64,000 bases of DNA from Streptacidiphilus jiangxiensis (GCF_900109465.1 NZ_FOAZ01000027.1:1-64000), one strand, 5' to 3'. Positions 8,687-20,258 are shown, numbered from the stretch's first letter. Numbers and translations: made by a program. The notes: generated by a model not told the origin, from the sequence alone.

Positions 8687-9334
8687 GTGTTGAGCAGCAC
8701 GGGTGACAGAACAGCCACGGGCGGCTCCTGCCCCATCCATACCCCGGTCCGGACGCTGCCGCGTGCGGCGCGTTCCGGGTGGGAGGGGATGCCGATGGTG
8801 CCGCTGCCGGCGGACCCGCAGGACGACCTGCTGCCCAGCGCGGAGCTCATCGGGTACCGCGGGCCGACGGCCTGCGCGGCGGCAGGCATCACCTACCGCC
8901 AGTTGGACTACTGGGCCCGCACCGGCCTGGTCGAGCCCAGCGTCCGTCCGGCCCAGGGCTCGGGCACCCAGCGCCTCTACGCCTTCCGCGACATCCTCGT
9001 GCTGAAGGTGGTCAAGCGCCTGCTCGACGCCGGGGTCTCGCTGCAGAGCATCCGGGCGGCCGTGGACCACCTGGCCCAGCGTCCGGAGGACGCGCTGCCG
9101 GGCATCACCCTGATGAGCGACGGCGCGACGGTCTACGAGTGCACCTCGGCGCACCAGGTCGTCGAACTGCTCCAGGGCGGCCAGGGCATCTTCGGCATCG
9201 CCGTGGGCGCGGTGGCGCGCGAGGTCGAGGCGTCGCTGAGCCGTCTGCACGGCGAGCGGGCCGACACCGGCGAGAACGTTCTCGGCTTCGACCCGTCCGA
9301 CGAACTCGCCCGGCGGCGCAACCGCGCGGTCTGA
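8687..9334 (+). CDS. MerR-family regulator, Rv1830 (ResR/McdR)-like
   Basis: 215 residues from GTG 8687, which has acggaggg at 8677-8684. An upstream in-frame GTG at 8618 would give 238 residues and sits at the predicted transcription start. The MerR domain is at about 45-115 (GPTACAAAGITYRQLDYWARTGLVEP, RLYAFRDILVLKVVKRLLDAGVS). The C-terminal part has IFGIAVGAVAREVEASLS. Mycobacterial Rv1830 (ResR/McdR) affects growth and cell division timing. The order FHA-MerR-BFN-MerR is conserved, so a role in growth control is likely by context. The effector is unknown. Confidence 0.84.
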   Translation: MLSSTGDRTATGGSCPIHTPVRTLPRAARSGWEGMPMVPLPADPQDDLLPSAELIGYRGPTACAAAGITYRQLDYWARTGLVEPSVRPAQGSGTQRLYAFRDILVLKVVKRLLDAGVSLQSIRAAVDHLAQRPEDALPGITLMSDGATVYECTSAHQVVELLQGGQGIFGIAVGAVAREVEASLSRLHGERADTGENVLGFDPSDELARRRNRAV

Positions 9335-9388
9335 CCCGCGCGTCCGGTCGGTCGTAGACGGAAACGATCGACGACCGGTGGGGGATGG

Positions 9389-10075
9389 ATGCGCGTCGGG
9401 CTGCCACGTGTGCGCTGGCGGGAGCGGAGAACGCAGCGGCGGGGCTTCCAGTTGCTGTGCGCGGCGGCACTCGCCGTGCTGCTGCCGACGGCGGTGGTCT
9501 GGTTCCAGGGCGGCCCGCGGCTGCGTACCGTCGCGGACGCGCCCGCCGAGCCCGTCGTACTGGTCTTCGGCGCCGGGCTGGACGGCGGCAAACCGTCCCC
9601 CTACCTGGCGCACCGGCTCGACGCCGCCATCGCGCTCTACAAGGCCGGCCGCGTCCACGCGGTGCTGGTGTCGGGCGACAACAGCCGGGTGAGCTACGAC
9701 GAGCCCGACGCGATGCGCACCTACCTGGTCCAGCACGGGGTGCCGGCCGACCACGTGGTGCGCGACTACGCCGGCTTCAACACCTGGGACTCCTGCGCCC
9801 GGGCCCGGCGGATCTTCGGGGTCACCCGGGCGCTGCTGGTCAACCAGGGCTACGCGATTCGGCGCGCGGTCTCGTTGTGCCAGGCGGCGGGTATCGACTC
9901 CTACGGCATCGGCGTGGAGGAGTGGCACGACCGGACCTGGCAGGCCGGGGTGGTCCGCGAGATCGCCTCCATGGACAAGGCGATCCTGCTGGACGAGCTG
10001 TTCCAACCCGATCCGCACCTGCTGGGCCCGGACGAGGCCACCTCGCTGGCCTCGGCGGAGGCCGCCGCGCCCTGA
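9389..10075 (+). CDS. SanA/YdcF-like DUF218 membrane protein
   Basis: 228 residues. A single N-terminal membrane anchor at about residues 20-37 (FQLLCAAALAVLLPTAVVW) is followed by the DUF218 domain: VVLVFGAGLDGGKPSPYLAHRLDAA, VLVSGDNS...YDEPDAM, and DYAGFNTWDSCARAR, which match the SanA motifs. SanA in enteric bacteria affects envelope barrier function; enzymatic activity is not proven. ATG 9389 follows a ggtggggg site. The gene lies between the MerR gene and dinB, each with separate spacing (54 and 34 bases), so an operon is possible. Confidence 0.82.
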   Translation: MRVGLPRVRWRERRTQRRGFQLLCAAALAVLLPTAVVWFQGGPRLRTVADAPAEPVVLVFGAGLDGGKPSPYLAHRLDAAIALYKAGRVHAVLVSGDNSRVSYDEPDAMRTYLVQHGVPADHVVRDYAGFNTWDSCARARRIFGVTRALLVNQGYAIRRAVSLCQAAGIDSYGIGVEEWHDRTWQAGVVREIASMDKAILLDELFQPDPHLLGPDEATSLASAEAAAP

Positions 10076-10109
10076 CGGCGTTGTCGTACCTGTGCGCGAT
10101 GATCGGGGT

Positions 10110-11507
10110 GTGCGCGCCGTGCCGACGATCCTGCATCTCGACATGGACGCCTTCTTCGCCTCGGTGGAGCAGGCGTCCAAGCCGAGCCTGCGCGGAAAGC
10201 CGGTGATCGTCGGCGGCCTCGGCGCGCGGGGGGTCGTCTCCACCGCGTCGTACGAGGCGCGCCGCTTCGGCGTGCACTCGGCGATGGCGATGGCCCACGC
10301 GCGCCGGCTGGCTCCGAACGCCGCGTACCTGATCCCTCGCTTCGAGGTGTACCGCCGGGTGAGCGACGAGGTCATGGCGCTGCTGCGGGAGCTGTCCCCG
10401 CTGGTCGAGCCGCTCAGCCTGGACGAGGCCTTCGTCGACCTGGCTGCCGGGCCGTACGGTCCGGCCCTGGAGACGGAGGGTGCGGAGCTGGCGCGCGCCC
10501 TGGGGGAGGACCTGCGGGCCGACATCGAGCGCAAGGTCGGCCTGACGGGCTCGGTGGGCCTGTCGACCACGAAGTTCCTTGCCAAGATCGCCTCCGAGCA
10601 GGCGAAGCCGGACGGACTGGTGATGATCGAGGCCGGTCGCGAGCGCGAGGTGCTGGACGCGCTGCCGGTCCGCGCGCTGCCGGGCGTCGGCCCGGCCACC
10701 GAGGAGACACTGCGGCGCGCCGGCCTGCCGATGATCTCCGACGTCGCCGCGCTCCCGCAGGAGGAGCTGGTGCACCTGCTCGGCCGTGCGCACGGCGCCG
10801 GCGTCCACGAGCTGGCGCTGGGCCACGACGAGCGCCCGGTCGTCGCCGAGCGGGACGCCAAGTCGGTCTCGGTGGAGGACACCTTCGAGGTGGACCTGCT
10901 GGACCGCGACCACATCGTGGGGGAGCTGGAGCGGCTCGCCGACCGCTGCGTCCGGCGCCTGCGCGCGGCGGGCCGTTCGGGCCGGACGGTGGTCGTCAAG
11001 ATCCGCCGCTTCGACTTCAGCACCCTGACCCGCAGCGAGACGCTTCCCGCGCCCACGGACGATCCGCTGGTGATAGCCCAGATGGCACGCCGCCTGCTGG
11101 ACTCGGTGGAGCTGCTGGGCGGCATCCGACTGCTGGGCGTCGGCGTGACCGGGCTCGCCGACTGGACTCAGGAGGACCTCTTCGCCCAGGCGCTGCGGGA
11201 GGGCATGCAGGAGGAGGACGACGCCGCCGCGCCGGACGCCTCGGAGGATTCGGAGCACGAGCCGGCCTACGGCGGCCCCGGCGCCCCCCGTGCCTTCAAC
11301 CCGGGCGGCGAGCTCTCCCAGCGCCGCTGGGCACCGGGGCAGGACGTGGAGCACACCGAGCTCGGTCACGGCTGGGTCCAGGGCAGCGGCGTCGGCCGGG
11401 TGACCGTCCGCTTCGAGACCCCCGGCTCGGGCGTCGGCCGCGTCCGGACCTTCCCGGTGGACGACGCCGCGCTCACCCCGGCAGCACCGCTGCCCCTGGT
11501 GCAGTGA
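10110..11507 (+). CDS. dinB: DNA polymerase IV (Y-family, DinB)
   Basis: 465 residues from GTG 10110; GTG 10092 and GTG 10119 are alternatives and no ribosome site decides. The catalytic motifs are intact: LHLDMDAFFASVEQ (metal aspartates), SLDEAFVDL (SxDE), and the thumb VGLSTTKFLAKIASEQAKPDGL, then the helix-hairpin-helix LPGVGPATEETLRRAG. The little finger ends near residue 370, followed by a ~90-residue extension ending TFPVDDAAL as in many actinobacterial DinB proteins. It performs translesion synthesis. No SOS-box palindrome (GAACNNNNGTTC) is visible upstream, so damage induction is not supported by sequence. Confidence 0.92.
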   Translation: MRAVPTILHLDMDAFFASVEQASKPSLRGKPVIVGGLGARGVVSTASYEARRFGVHSAMAMAHARRLAPNAAYLIPRFEVYRRVSDEVMALLRELSPLVEPLSLDEAFVDLAAGPYGPALETEGAELARALGEDLRADIERKVGLTGSVGLSTTKFLAKIASEQAKPDGLVMIEAGREREVLDALPVRALPGVGPATEETLRRAGLPMISDVAALPQEELVHLLGRAHGAGVHELALGHDERPVVAERDAKSVSVEDTFEVDLLDRDHIVGELERLADRCVRRLRAAGRSGRTVVVKIRRFDFSTLTRSETLPAPTDDPLVIAQMARRLLDSVELLGGIRLLGVGVTGLADWTQEDLFAQALREGMQEEDDAAAPDASEDSEHEPAYGGPGAPRAFNPGGELSQRRWAPGQDVEHTELGHGWVQGSGVGRVTVRFETPGSGVGRVRTFPVDDAALTPAAPLPLVQ

Positions 11508-12179
11508 GGCCGCCTGAGCGCTTCGAACGCTGCTGGAACCTGGTGCGGGAGACGCACGCACCCGTCGACCTGCGGAGCACGCACGCCCAGGACTTCCGGG
11601 CCTGGCAGCGGGTACTCCAACTCGATCAGGTGACCGTCTGGCCGACCACCTTCCAGACCCCGCAGTTCCGGCGGACGGCCCGCTTGATCACTACGGGATC
11701 GGCCTGGAGATCCCCCGGTCCGCGCTGCCGCTGCGACGCGACGGGTTGGATCGCGTCGCCGCCTGGCCGCTCCCGGCCCGGTCCGGATACGGCGGACTGC
11801 TGGCCCACGCACTGTGCAGATCGTGGACGACACCGACGGCTACGACTCCGCGGACGGCCCGCGACTGGCCGCGTTGCTGATCGACATGGTCTCCGCGCTG
11901 TTCGCCGCCGCTCACCACGTCTCGCTCAGTCACCTGCACCGGCTCTTCCAGCAGGACGGCACGAGCGTGGCCGCGTGGATCCGCGACCAGCGACTCGACC
12001 GTGCCCGTCGCGACCTGGTGGGCACGACCTCGATCGGTGCGATCGCCGTCAGGTGGGGCTTCCGGGATGCGGCGGAGTTCAGCCGCGTCTTCCGCAGGGA
12101 GTTCGGCCTCGCGCCGAGGGAGTACCGGTCCGCCGCACAAGCGAGCGGCGTGGGACCCCGAGGGGCCCCACGCCGCTGA
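11504..12179 (+). pseudogene. Decayed AraC-family regulator
   Basis: Three reading frames together make a broken AraC regulator. Frame from GTG 11504 (overlapping the dinB stop) gives the N-terminal sensor start (FERCWNLVRET, LDQVTVWPTTFQTPQFRRTARLI). At about 11686 the match moves to another frame (DHYGIGLEIPRSALPLRRDGLDRV), with roughly 50 residues of the usual sensor domain missing. At about 11814 it moves to a third frame (VDDTDGYDSADGPRLAALL). Inside this, SALFA joins directly to AAHHVSLSHLHRLF, so the start of the DNA-binding domain is deleted in frame. The last helix (WGFRDAAEFSRVFRREFGLAPREYR) is good. The final residues run into the terminator hairpin at 12144-12177. Confidence 0.8.
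12144..12177. terminator. Bidirectional terminator hairpin
   Basis: agcggcgtggg at 12144-12154 pairs with cccacgccgct at 12167-12177, with an inner cccc-ga-gggg extension. The stem is about 15 bp with one mismatch. It lies between the convergent AraC remnant and the PRC-barrel gene, and can end transcription from both sides. Confidence 0.82.
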
Positions 12180-12185
12180 AAGGCA

Positions 12186-13664
12186 CTACGCCCCCATCGC
12201 GTGGCCGGGGAGGTCCGGGTTGCGGTTGGGGCCCATCGGGGTGGCCGCGCGCAGCGGGGTGGCCGGGGGCTGAGTCGTGCCCGGCGCGCCGTACGCACCG
12301 TTGCTGGGCATGCCTGCAGTGCCCGGGGTGCCGGCGGTACCCGCGGTGACGGCGGCGGGGGTCGTCGGGGTGACCGGGGTGCCGCCGGGGCGGCTGCCGT
12401 CCTGGACCTGGATGTGCTCGCGGTGGAGCTGCTCGCGGACCACCTCCTCCTCGGTGACCCGCTCGGTCACCAGACGGATGCGCTCGACCGGGACCACGGT
12501 CTTCTTCACGACCAGGCGCTCCTCGTGGAGAGTCACCTCCTCGACGCTCTCCGCGATCTCGGCCTCGGTCAGCTGGGCCCGCTCCTCGGCGCTCACCGGC
12601 ACGCGCTCGACGCGGATGCGCTCGCGGACGACCGGGACGCGACGCTCGACCTGCTCGCTGGTGACGTACTTGCGCAGCCGCGCGCGGCCGAGGACGTGCC
12701 ACTCGGTGGAGATGTCCAGCCGCTCCTCGCGGCAGACGAACTCGACCGGGTCCGGCACCGGGTCCTTCGCGCTGCCCGAGGCCGCCGGGATGCCGAGCCC
12801 GGGCAGCGGGTCGGTGAGCGGGTCGGGGCGACGCTGCGTCCCCGCTGCGGCCGTGCCCGCCGCGGCGCCCGTGCCGGCGACGGTGCCCGGGAAGGGCGCG
12901 GCCGGCGGCGTGTGCACCGTCGGCGCACCGGAGGAGGTCGGGGCGGACGGAGTGGACATGGCGGCCGCGGCGCCCGCCGCGGCCACCGCCGGGCCCGCGA
13001 CACCGGACAGCTGGCTGCCGGACTGCTGCACGGTCGGCTGCTGCACGGTCGGCTGCTGGACGGTGGGCTGGGCCGCGGCCGCGGCGTTCGGCGCGGTGCC
13101 GGTCATGAACGCGGAGGTGCGGCCCGCGCTGGCGAGCGGCTGGACGGTCGGCGTGGTCAGGGTCTGCTCCACCGGCTTCTCGTGCGTCTCCGTCTTGTCC
13201 CGCTGGTCGCCGCGGCCCACGGCACCGGAGCCGGACCCGGCGGCGGCGCCCGCCGCCAGCCCGGCCGCCGCCCCGGCGGTGCCCGCAGTCGGCCGCTCGC
13301 CGGCCTTCACGCCCGGCTCGGCCGCGTGCTGGCCCGTGCCGGTCGGCACCTCCAGGCCGTAGTAGCGGTAGAGCTGCAGCTCCTGCGCGGGGGAGAGGTG
13401 CTGTCCGACGCCGAAGTCGGGGGACTCCTTCACCAGCGACTTCTCGTAGGGCACGCGCAGCTCGTCGGAGACGAACTCGCTCGTCGTCAGCGGCACGAAG
13501 GCGTCGCGGCCGAACAGGCCCGTCCTCACCGCCGCCCACTCCGGCTGTCCGGTGGCGTCGTCGAGGTAGACCTCGTCCACCGTGCCGATCTTCTCGCCGT
13601 TCTTGTCGACGGCCTTGTGTCCGATCAGATCCCTCGGGTCGATCTCGGTCTGCACCTGTTCCAC
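12186..13664 (-). CDS. PRC-barrel and DUF2382 stress-type protein
   Basis: 492 residues. An N-terminal PRC-barrel domain (about 1-100: LIGHKAVDKNGEKIGTVDEVYLDD, WAAVRTGLFGRDAFVPL) is followed by a long Ala/Pro/Gly-rich linker containing tandem TVQQP repeats (about residues 195-215). A DUF2382 domain at about 310-420 has the typical pattern EERLDIST...GRARLRKYVTSEQVERRVPV and LHEERLVVKKTVVPVERIRL. PRC-barrel/DUF2382 proteins are linked to stress responses in Deinococcus and actinobacteria; no enzymatic activity is known. The start MEQVQTEID is preceded by gatggaggag. It converges with the AraC remnant at a shared terminator. Confidence 0.86.
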   Translation of the reverse strand: MEQVQTEIDPRDLIGHKAVDKNGEKIGTVDEVYLDDATGQPEWAAVRTGLFGRDAFVPLTTSEFVSDELRVPYEKSLVKESPDFGVGQHLSPAQELQLYRYYGLEVPTGTGQHAAEPGVKAGERPTAGTAGAAAGLAAGAAAGSGSGAVGRGDQRDKTETHEKPVEQTLTTPTVQPLASAGRTSAFMTGTAPNAAAAAQPTVQQPTVQQPTVQQSGSQLSGVAGPAVAAAGAAAAMSTPSAPTSSGAPTVHTPPAAPFPGTVAGTGAAAGTAAAGTQRRPDPLTDPLPGLGIPAASGSAKDPVPDPVEFVCREERLDISTEWHVLGRARLRKYVTSEQVERRVPVVRERIRVERVPVSAEERAQLTEAEIAESVEEVTLHEERLVVKKTVVPVERIRLVTERVTEEEVVREQLHREHIQVQDGSRPGGTPVTPTTPAAVTAGTAGTPGTAGMPSNGAYGAPGTTQPPATPLRAATPMGPNRNPDLPGHAMGA

Positions 13665-13865
13665 TCCTCCATCGGCCGCGCCGGTCTGTTCAGACGACGA
13701 ACGTGTTCAACTCATACGAAAAGGCACAATGATCCCTTTGTCGAACGCATGCGACCGGATCGGTGTGTCGCTGCGCCGTACGGGTTGCCGAGAGTGGTCC
13801 GGGAGTGGCCCGGGCCACGGCGGACCGATCATCCGCGCTGGTACCCTGGCCATTGACCGTCGAGC

Positions 13866-14080
13866 ACGTGCGGGAGAGTCCGGATGCCCCGAAGGGGTGA
13901 CCGGCGCCGAAGGAGCAACTCCTCCCCGGAATCTCTCAGGCCGAAGTACCGCGCAGGCGAGGTCGACTCTGGAAAGCAGAACCGTGCCGGGCACCCCGGA
14001 ACGGTTCTCACCGACGGTGAAAGTCGGCTCCCCCAAGGAGCCGGTGAAGCTCTCAGGTCCCATGACAGAGGGGGAGGTCG
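13866..14080 (+). promoter_or_regulatory. Tandem glycine riboswitch upstream of gcvP
   Basis: Two aptamer-like units lie in the 467-base leader region of gcvP. The first (about 13868-13980) has gcgggagagtc, then gccgaaggagcaactcctc and aatctctcaggc. The second (about 13981-14080) has cggttctcaccgacggtgaa, agctctcaggtcccatgaca and gagggggagg. These are the conserved elements of glycine aptamers, which usually occur in pairs and turn on glycine-cleavage genes when glycine is high. It ends about 50 bases before the gcvP start. The switch mechanism (terminator or ribosome-site release) is not obvious. Confidence 0.88.
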
Positions 14081-14131
14081 TCCGGGCGCTCCACAGCGTC
14101 CACCCGGTCCGACCAGGAGGCCAGACTCCCC

Positions 14132-17017
<2,886 letters not shown>

Positions 17018-17030
17018 GGCGCTTAGCGCC

Positions 17031-17140
17031 TTCAGGGGCGCGAGGAACTGCGCGAGCAACCACCCTGTGCGGATGGTCCCGAACTTTGGGGACCATCCGC
17101 ACGTCGGTGGCCTGTCGCGCAGTTCCTCGCGCCCCTTGGT
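17031..17140. repeat. Long palindromic intergenic element, copy C
   Basis: Arms caggggcgcgaggaactgcg and the complementary cgcgcagttcctcgcgcccct pair almost fully. The centre holds a perfect inner hairpin: gtgcggatggtcc and ggaccatccgcac flank a 10-base loop. It starts 14 bases after gcvP, beside a small ggcgc-tta-gcgcc hairpin, and lies between convergent genes. Confidence 0.88.
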
Positions 17141-17165
17141 GTGGCAACGGGCCCTGGCTGCAGAA

Positions 17166-17357
17166 CTACGCAGCCCCTGCCATGGCGCGCCTCGGGGCGA
17201 CCGCGCGGCCGTCGGGGAGGATCTCGCCGGTGTCCTCGAAGACGAGGACGCCGTTGCACAGGAGGTTCCACCCCTGCTCCGGGTGGCTGGCGACGATCAC
17301 GGCCGCCTCGCGGTCCGGCGAGTCGGCGGACGGGCACTCAGGACGGTGCTGGCACAT
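17166..17357 (-). CDS. DUF5999-like small protein
   Basis: 63 residues: MCQHRPECPSADSPDREAA, then SHPEQGWNLLCNGVLVFEDTG and LPDGRAVAPRR. The pattern matches the short streptomycete DUF5999 family. Three cysteines are present (positions 2, 8 and 34) but no clear metal site. The open frame continues upstream, but homologous sequence starts at this methionine. Function unknown. Confidence 0.8.
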   Translation of the reverse strand: MCQHRPECPSADSPDREAAVIVASHPEQGWNLLCNGVLVFEDTGEILPDGRAVAPRRAMAGAA

Positions 17358-17535
17358 AGCTCGTACCCTCGTTTCGAAAAACCGGCCGCGGATCTGCGGA
17401 TGCGGAGGTGTGAAGTGCCTTCTCGCCGGGTAGGACGTTGGGCTTGGTCCGCTGGTTCTCAGTCTCCGGCTCCTGAGGCCGAAGCGCAGCCATTTGGTGA
17501 CATGCGTCACGCAAGATCTGGCCCGAGCAGCAGAA

Positions 17536-17578
17536 ACCACCCGTTGTGACCATGTGCCTAGTGGTCACAACGGGTGGT
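17536..17578. terminator. Perfect 17-bp hairpin between genes
   Basis: accacccgttgtgacca (17536-17552) is exactly complementary to tggtcacaacgggtggt (17562-17578) with a 9-base loop. It sits just after the stop (17598) of the leftward hypothetical gene, so it is its likely terminator. The 180 bases between it and 17357 hold the presumed promoter of the DUF5999-like gene but no recognisable motif. Confidence 0.8.
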
Positions 17579-17597
17579 GTCAGGGGGTGCTCCCGGG

Positions 17598-18218
17598 TCA
17601 GGCCGTACTGGTGAGCAGGGCTCCGCTGGTCAGCGCCAGGAGGGCCAGCAGTTCCTCCGCGTGGTGGGGGATGTGCGGGGTGACCCCGAGCGGCGCCGGG
17701 ACCAGGGGGATCAGCAGGTCCGGCGTGGGCGCGGCCGTGAGCACGGGGTGCAGCCAGAGCGCGGTCATGTAGTGGGCCGGCACGGTCAGCAGCCGCGGCA
17801 GGTACGTGGTCGGCGTCCCCGCCGTGTGCAGGCGGGCCTGCTGCAGCGCGCGCAGCGTCGCCGCCGGGTAGGGGCCCTCGGCGAAGTGCGAGAAGACGTG
17901 CGCCTCGCCGGGTGCCAGCCCGGCCGGCTCGGAGTCGAGTTCCAGCGTGTCCGCCGCGGCGACCACCTCCTCCCCGTCCTTGACCAGGAAGCGCCAGCCG
18001 GTGCGGCGCGCGCAGGCGAGCTGCGCCGCGCCGTCCCCGGGTGACAGCGCTGGATCGAGGAGGTGGACGGGCAGGGGATGAGCGGGGGTGAGCGGCCCGA
18101 TGCAGCGTCGCATCGCCGAGGAGCGGACGGGCAGGGCGCCGGGTGCGTCCGGATCGCCCAGGGCGTCGAGAACGGCACGCAGGGCGGCGGCGGGCGGCTG
18201 GGGCAGCTGCAAGGACAT
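17598..18218 (-). CDS. Hypothetical protein, 206 residues
   Basis: I do not recognise a family. The predicted product starts MSLQLPQPPAAALRAVLDAL with gagaggcg upstream in the right place. It is rich in Ala, Leu and Pro, has no signal peptide or clear membrane helix, and ends with a hydrophobic, histidine-containing stretch (HIPHHAEELLALLALTSGALL). A middle segment RRTGWRFLVKDGEEVVAAADTLEL looks like a beta-rich domain. It is transcribed away from the ligase gene at 18607 and is followed by a strong terminator. Confidence 0.6.
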   Translation of the reverse strand: MSLQLPQPPAAALRAVLDALGDPDAPGALPVRSSAMRRCIGPLTPAHPLPVHLLDPALSPGDGAAQLACARRTGWRFLVKDGEEVVAAADTLELDSEPAGLAPGEAHVFSHFAEGPYPAATLRALQQARLHTAGTPTTYLPRLLTVPAHYMTALWLHPVLTAAPTPDLLIPLVPAPLGVTPHIPHHAEELLALLALTSGALLTSTA

Positions 18219-18606
18219 GTCGGTTCGCCTCTCGTGGCAGCAGAGACAGGCGGGGCTGGAATGAGCTGAGCTGAGCTGATGAAAAGCGCGTGAAGCTGCG
18301 CAGGGCGCAGGCCGATGGCCCGCGCGGTGCGGGTCGACATCAGATCGTGGTGCAGGGCAGGCCCAAGGGGCCGGGCGCTCCCGGCGGCGTCGGGCCATGC
18401 GTACCTGTAACTGACGAGTCTATACGAACGGGTGCACGGCGTGACTCTTCTACTACTGTCCGTGCATGGCCGCAAGGGAGATTTCGGGCAGTTCGTATAC
18501 CCGGGGCCTTTTTGGCACATGCCCTCTCGCGCCCGCGGGCGGAGTGTCGATCACCCCTTCGGGGCATGCTCCCCCATACCGCCGATCGAGGGAGGGGCCG
18601 CCGCCC
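18219..18606. other. Divergent promoter region, 388 bases
   Basis: No gene is seen. It holds a three-times-repeated gagct motif (about 18266-18280), and a spaced inverted repeat: tatacgaac at 18421-18429 and gttcgtata at 18491-18499, with a second inverted pair inside (gtgcacgg / ccgtgcat). Both could be binding sites for a regulator of the ligase gene. A GAGGGAGGGG ribosome site lies at about 18588-18597. Confidence 0.45.
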
Positions 18607-20109
18607 ATGGGGGAGAAGGTCGTCGCCGGCAGCGCGGACCTGGCTGACCGTCAGCTCTACCGACACAAGCTGCGTCAGTGCGTGGACGCGTTGGAGAGAC
18701 TCCTCGCCGAGGAGCGGTTCGACCGGGCCAGGGCCATGATGGGCCTGGAGATCGAGATCAACCTCGCCGACGACGCGGGGCTCCCCGCCATGCGCAACGA
18801 GGCCGTGCTCGAGCAGATCGCCAGCGGGGACTTCCAGACCGAGCTGGGGCAGTTCAACATCGAGGTCAACATCGCCCCGCACCGGCTGGGCGGGCGTGTC
18901 TTCGAGGAACTGCGCGAGGAGCTCGCCGTCGGCCTGGCCTACGCGGACCGCCGCGCCCAGCGCGCCGGCGCGCGCATCGTCACCGTCGGCATCCTGCCGA
19001 CGCTGACCGTGGACCACGCCGTCCTCGACAACATCTCCGCAGGTGACCGCTACCGCCTGCTCAACGACCGGATCCTCGCCGCCCGCGGGGAGGACATCAC
19101 CCTCGACATCGAGGGCGTCGAGCGGCTCCGGGTGGACGCCGTGTCCATCGTCGCCGAGGCCGCCTGCACCTCGCTGCAACTGCACCTCCAGGTGACCCCG
19201 CGCCGCTTCGCCGGGGTGTGGAACGCGGCGCAGGCGCTGACCGGCGCGCAGCTCGCGCTCGGCGCGAACGCGCCGTTCCTGTTCGGGCGCGAGCTGTGGC
19301 GGGAGACCCGCCCGGTCCTGTTCGAGCAGGCCTGCGACACCCGTCCGGCGGAGCTCAAGGCCCAGGGCGTGCGGCCGATCACCTGGTTCGGGGAACGCTG
19401 GGTCGACTCCGTCACCGACCTGTTCGAGGAGAACCTGCGCTACTTCCCCTCGCTGCTGCCCATCTGCGACGAGGAGGACCCGCTCAAGACCCTCGCCGCC
19501 GGCGGCGTCCCCGCGCTGCGCGAGCTGCGTCTGCACAACGGCACCATCTACCGCTGGAACCGTCCTGTCTACGACATCGCCGACGGCGTGCCGCACCTGC
19601 GCGTCGAGAACCGGGCGCTGCCGGCCGGGCCGACCGTCGTCGACACGCTGGCCAACGCGGCCTTCTACTACGGCCTGGTGCGCACCCTGGCCGACCAGCC
19701 GCGTCCGGTCTGGCAGCGGATGCCCTTCGAGCTGGCCACGGAGAACTTCCACACCGCCGCCCGCCTCGGCCTCGACGCCGAGCTGTGGTGGCCGCGCCCC
19801 GGCGGACGCCGGGGCGGCGGGGTGGCCCGCGTGCCCGCCCGCGAACTGGTGCAGCGCGAACTGCTGCCGATGGCTCATCAGGGTCTTGACGCGTGGGGGG
19901 TCGACCCGGTCGACCGGGACCGGTACCTGGGGATCATCGAGGGACGCTGCCGCACCGGGATCAACGGCGCGGCCTGGCAGAGCGCGGTCTTCCACGACGG
20001 CATGGACCGCCTGGGCCTGGACCGCGGCCCCGCGCTGGCGGCGATGACCCGCCGCTACATGGAGCTCTCCCGCGCGGGCGAACCGGTCCACACCTGGCCG
20101 CTGCGCTGA
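18607..20109 (+). CDS. Glutamate-cysteine ligase-like protein (GCS2 family)
   Basis: 500 residues of the GCS2-type carboxylate-amine ligase family: MGLEIEINLADDAG and FNIEVNIAPHRLGG (metal/ATP region), SLQLHLQVTP, and LRVENRALPAGPTVVDTLANAAFYYGL. Enzymes of this fold join glutamate to cysteine or a similar amine using ATP. Actinobacteria use mycothiol rather than glutathione, so the real product may differ (for example ergothioneine or another gamma-glutamyl compound). ATG 18607 has a strong site (gagggagggg). The frame is open 140 bases further upstream, but that includes the probable promoter. It stands alone; no glutathione synthetase is near. Confidence 0.8.
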   Translation: MGEKVVAGSADLADRQLYRHKLRQCVDALERLLAEERFDRARAMMGLEIEINLADDAGLPAMRNEAVLEQIASGDFQTELGQFNIEVNIAPHRLGGRVFEELREELAVGLAYADRRAQRAGARIVTVGILPTLTVDHAVLDNISAGDRYRLLNDRILAARGEDITLDIEGVERLRVDAVSIVAEAACTSLQLHLQVTPRRFAGVWNAAQALTGAQLALGANAPFLFGRELWRETRPVLFEQACDTRPAELKAQGVRPITWFGERWVDSVTDLFEENLRYFPSLLPICDEEDPLKTLAAGGVPALRELRLHNGTIYRWNRPVYDIADGVPHLRVENRALPAGPTVVDTLANAAFYYGLVRTLADQPRPVWQRMPFELATENFHTAARLGLDAELWWPRPGGRRGGGVARVPARELVQRELLPMAHQGLDAWGVDPVDRDRYLGIIEGRCRTGINGAAWQSAVFHDGMDRLGLDRGPALAAMTRRYMELSRAGEPVHTWPLR

Positions 20110-20258
20110 CGCGCCCCCGGCCGGGGCTCTCCCGAGGGAGCTGCCGCGTCGGGCAGGACGGTGGGCACAGGGCGCTGTGCGATGATCGGGCGAACCCGCC
20201 CGATCATCGTCGGCCCCGCCGCGCCTGATCGTCCCGCCGTCGCCGTCGGAGTAACCCT

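Noticed and set aside
9840-11561. 573-codon minus-strand frame over dinB
   Set aside because: Antisense shadow of the DNA polymerase IV gene, with no domain character.
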